In this document: piece after piece, positions 13,198 through 15,274 of the stretch
Layout: every line of letters begins with the position of its first letter
Position numbering within the stretch: position 1 is the first letter of the stretch
From: Bacillota bacterium
GTDB lineage: Bacteria; Bacillota; Clostridia; Acetivibrionales; DTU013
Reading direction: 5' to 3'
Length of the DNA: 15,274 bases
Assembly: GCA_023412915.1 (NCBI GenBank)
Contig: JAEZRE010000003.1
Coordinates: 1-15,274 of the forward strand
Made by a program: the position numbers and the translations under genes
Notes under the pieces: model-generated
What the model was told of the DNA's origin: nothing
The model's input: only the letters and a program-made list of their open reading frames with translations
Databases searched by the model: none

Positions 13198-15274
13198 ATG
13201 TCAAAAGAGAATAAACAAAAATCCGATTTTGACAAATTTTCAAATGACTTGCAAAAAGCTCTGTATGAATTGGAGGATGATAAAGTAAGCGACAAATTCG
13301 ACCTTGACTTATCCATCGGGAGTGGCAGTATCTGTGACAAAGATGATGACGACGACGATAAGGAAGAAGAGAAAGAGGAAGAAGACGACAGCGAAGATGA
13401 GGATAAGGATGACAAGGGCAAAGGCAAATGTAAATGTAAATGTAAACATAAAAAACACAATGATGACTGCGAAGAAGTACTCCGTCTGTTGAAAAATAAG
13501 AAATTCGGCCTTAAGGAAATCAAGAAGGAAGTTATGAAAATCGAAACCGGTGTAGCCGGTATAGAAACCACACTGTCGGAAGTCGCAACGCAGGTGGCTG
13601 TGATTGATACGGGCGTAGCCCATATTAACACAGTGACTGGCGAAGTGGCAACTCAGGTGGCCAAGGTCGACGCACTCCTCGGCGAGGTCGCCACTCAGGT
13701 CGCCTCGATAGATACGGGCGTGGCAAGGATCGAAACAATCCTGAGTAATTTTACCAGTGTAATTATCGCAACACTGATCAGTGAAGTCGCAACCCAAGTG
13801 GCTGTGATCGATACCAACGTAGCCCACATTAACACAGTGACCGGCGAAGTGGCAACTCAGGTCGCTTTCATCGACACACTCCTCGGTGAGGTCGCCACTC
13901 AGGTCGCCAAGATCGATACAAGTGTGGCCAGTTTGATGGGTAAATTCACTGTTGTCGGTGAAGTTGCAACACAGGTTGCCGTGATAGATACTAATGTTGC
14001 CGGTGTCAGCACAGTTATCGGTGAAGTTGCAACACAGGTCGCTTCCGTCGATACAATCCTCGGTGAAGTCGCTACTCAGGTTGCTGTAATCGACACTAAT
14101 GTCGCAACTCTGCTGTCTGGTGTCGGAGGTGTCAGCACTGTGATCGGCGAGGTAGCTACTCAAGTTGCCTTCATTGACACACTGCTCGGTGAGGTCGCTA
14201 CTCAGGTTGCTGTAATCGACACAGGTGTGGCCAGCTTAGTTTCCGGGGTCTCTGTAATCGGCGAAATAGCAACCCAAGTCGCAGTAATAGATACTAATGT
14301 TGCCGGTATCAGCACAGTTATCGGTGAAGTTGCAACACAGGTCGCTTCCGTCGATACACTCCTCGGTGAGGTCGCTACTCAGGTTGCTGTGATCGACACT
14401 AATGTCGCGACTCTGCTGTCTGGTGTCGGAGGTGTCAGCACTGTGATCGGCGAGGTAGCTACTCAAGTTGCCTTCATTGACACACTGCTCGGTGAGGTCG
14501 CCACTCAGGTCGCTGTGATTGACACTAGTGTAGCAAGCCTGATCTCTGGAGTTTCTATGGTCGGCGAAATCGCGACGCAGGTCGCCTTCATTGACACACT
14601 GCTCGGCGAGGTCGCTACTCAGGTCGCTGTTATCGACACAGGTATATCCACGATACTCTTTGATTTTGGTATTCTTAGCGCTGTAGTCGGTGAAATTGCG
14701 ACACAGGTTGCTTCCGTAGATACACTCCTTGGTGAAGTCGCTACTCAGGTTGCCCTAATCGATACAAACGTCGCCGGTATCAGCACCGTAACCAGTGAAA
14801 TTGCTACTCAGGTCGCTTTTGTCGATACACTACTCGGTGAAGTCGCTACCCAGGTTGCGGTTATTGACACAGGTGTGGCCAGCCTCATCTCGGAAGTCTC
14901 TATTATAGGTGATATTGCGACACAGGTTGCTTTCGTCGATACACTACTCGGTGAAGTCGCCACTCAGGTCGCTACCATTGATACAGCCATTTCCAGTCTG
15001 TCCTTCAATGCAACTTTGATCAACGATATCGCAACTCAGGTAGCCTTTGTAGACACTTTGCTCGGTGAGGTCGCCACCCAGGTCGCTGTGATCGACACAA
15101 GCGTTGCCAGCCTTGTTTCTGGTTTCTCTACTGTTGGAGAAGTGGCTACGCAGGTCGCCTTCATCGATACACTCCTGGGCGAGGTCGCTACCCAGGTTGC
15201 TGTTATTGATACAGGAATAGCCACGATACTCTTTGATTTTGGTATTCTTAGCGCTGTAGTAGGAGAAATAGCGA
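13198..15274 (+). CDS. Giant Thr-rich coiled-coil repeat protein, candidate spore-surface protein; 3' end outside window
   Basis: The frame is open from ATG 13198 (site AGAGG 10 bp upstream) to the window edge, at least 692 residues, with no signal peptide or membrane segment. Residues 1-45 are a short charged head with IGSGSIC. Residues 47-72 are almost all Asp/Glu/Lys, with DDDDDDKEEEKEEEDD. Residues 73-87 are KGKGKCKCKCKHKKH. A helix with FGLKEIKKEVMKIE (103-116) follows. From residue 127 the protein is only repeats: 28 complete and one cut copy of G-E-[VI]-A-T-Q-V-A-x-[IV]-D-T plus a variable tail. V3, V7, I10 and L/V14 of each unit fall in 4-3-4-3 spacing, a heptad pattern, so a long coiled coil is expected. 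Thr and Ser are abundant and only Glu2 and Asp11 are charged. I do not recognise a named family. Position after glycosyltransferases and CotS-type genes suggests a glycosylated spore-surface fibre. Confidence 0.85.
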   Translation, partial: MSKENKQKSDFDKFSNDLQKALYELEDDKVSDKFDLDLSIGSGSICDKDDDDDDKEEEKEEEDDSEDEDKDDKGKGKCKCKCKHKKHNDDCEEVLRLLKNKKFGLKEIKKEVMKIETGVAGIETTLSEVATQVAVIDTGVAHINTVTGEVATQVAKVDALLGEVATQVASIDTGVARIETILSNFTSVIIATLISEVATQVAVIDTNVAHINTVTGEVATQVAFIDTLLGEVATQVAKIDTSVASLMGKFTVVGEVATQVAVIDTNVAGVSTVIGEVATQVASVDTILGEVATQVAVIDTNVATLLSGVGGVSTVIGEVATQVAFIDTLLGEVATQVAVIDTGVASLVSGVSVIGEIATQVAVIDTNVAGISTVIGEVATQVASVDTLLGEVATQVAVIDTNVATLLSGVGGVSTVIGEVATQVAFIDTLLGEVATQVAVIDTSVASLISGVSMVGEIATQVAFIDTLLGEVATQVAVIDTGISTILFDFGILSAVVGEIATQVASVDTLLGEVATQVALIDTNVAGISTVTSEIATQVAFVDTLLGEVATQVAVIDTGVASLISEVSIIGDIATQVAFVDTLLGEVATQVATIDTAISSLSFNATLINDIATQVAFVDTLLGEVATQVAVIDTSVASLVSGFSTVGEVATQVAFIDTLLGEVATQVAVIDTGIATILFDFGILSAVVGEIA
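13576..15274 (+). repeat. Array of 28+ coding repeats, unit core GEVATQVAxIDT
   Basis: Units of 14, 21, 24, 28 and one of 33 residues share the same first 12 positions. A 14-residue unit ending LL usually alternates with a longer unit ending in a variable tail such as NVAGISTVI or GVASLVSGVSVI. Codons for the same residues differ widely between copies (for example GAGGTCGCTACTCAG against GAAGTTGCAACACAG), which shows that the protein sequence rather than the DNA is being kept. Confidence 0.95.
13957..14562 (+). repeat. Tandem duplication of a 303-bp, five-unit block
   Basis: Units 7-11 (13957-14259) and units 12-16 (14260-14562) have the same order of unit lengths, 21, 14, 28, 14 and 24 residues, exactly 101 codons each, and are nearly identical at the DNA level in their central part (compare 14141 with 14444). 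This is a recent in-frame duplication. Confidence 0.85.

Noticed and set aside
13309..14163. Long minus-strand open frame of 284 codons, with similar ones at 14236-14466 and 15036-15224
   Set aside because: They are antisense reflections of the coding repeats; the repeated codons happen to leave the opposite frames free of stops. The plus-strand frame is longer, starts at a good ribosome binding site and explains the pattern.

Overview
The window looks like part of the chromosome of an endospore-forming anaerobe of the Bacillota, probably class Clostridia. The reasons are a split glycine-decarboxylase subunit (GcvPA), a tandem glycine riboswitch, strong AGGAGG-type ribosome binding sites, TTG starts and a spore-coat type gene cluster. 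I cannot name a genus from sequence alone.

Left part (1-3900, minus strand): glycine catabolism. In transcription order it holds a lipoate-protein ligase (lplA, 3897-2875), a tandem glycine riboswitch with a rho-independent terminator (about 2596-2341), gcvT (2177-912), gcvH (706-323) and the start of gcvPA (320, running off the left edge). The ligase would attach lipoate to Lys63 of GcvH, and the riboswitch would turn on the cleavage system when glycine is high. This part is rich in small repeats: a 22-bp tandem array growing out of the gcvT 3' end, a Gly-rich 10-residue repeat inserted in GcvT, two related hairpin elements on either side of the riboswitch, and two copies of an ACCGTCCC-type dispersed repeat.

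Middle (3900-4400): a divergent promoter region, a 77-residue amphi-Trp domain protein and a perfect hairpin before the next gene.

Right part (4392-15274, plus strand): one tightly packed cluster, with gaps of no more than 28 bp or overlaps up to the last gene. It encodes two CotS-family kinase-like coat proteins, a CotSA-like GT4 glycosyltransferase, UDP-glucose 6-dehydrogenase, a 1021-residue fusion of a nucleotide-sugar epimerase with two tandem GT4 glycosyltransferases, and a GT2 glycosyltransferase with TPR-like helical repeats. The last gene starts after a possible sigma-K promoter. It is a very repetitive protein of at least 692 residues, built from 28 full copies of a G-E-V-A-T-Q-V-A-x-I-D-T unit, and it runs off the right edge. 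Gene content resembles the Bacillus subtilis cotI/cotSA/cotS plus ytcABC coat region.

The most interesting reading is that the cluster is a self-contained system for a spore-surface glycoprotein. UDP-glucose would be oxidised and epimerised to a uronic-acid donor, and four glycosyltransferase domains would build and attach the glycan. The Thr-rich coiled-coil repeat protein, which has no signal peptide, would be the acceptor inside the mother cell. The enzyme families are well supported; the link between enzymes and repeat protein is inference from position.
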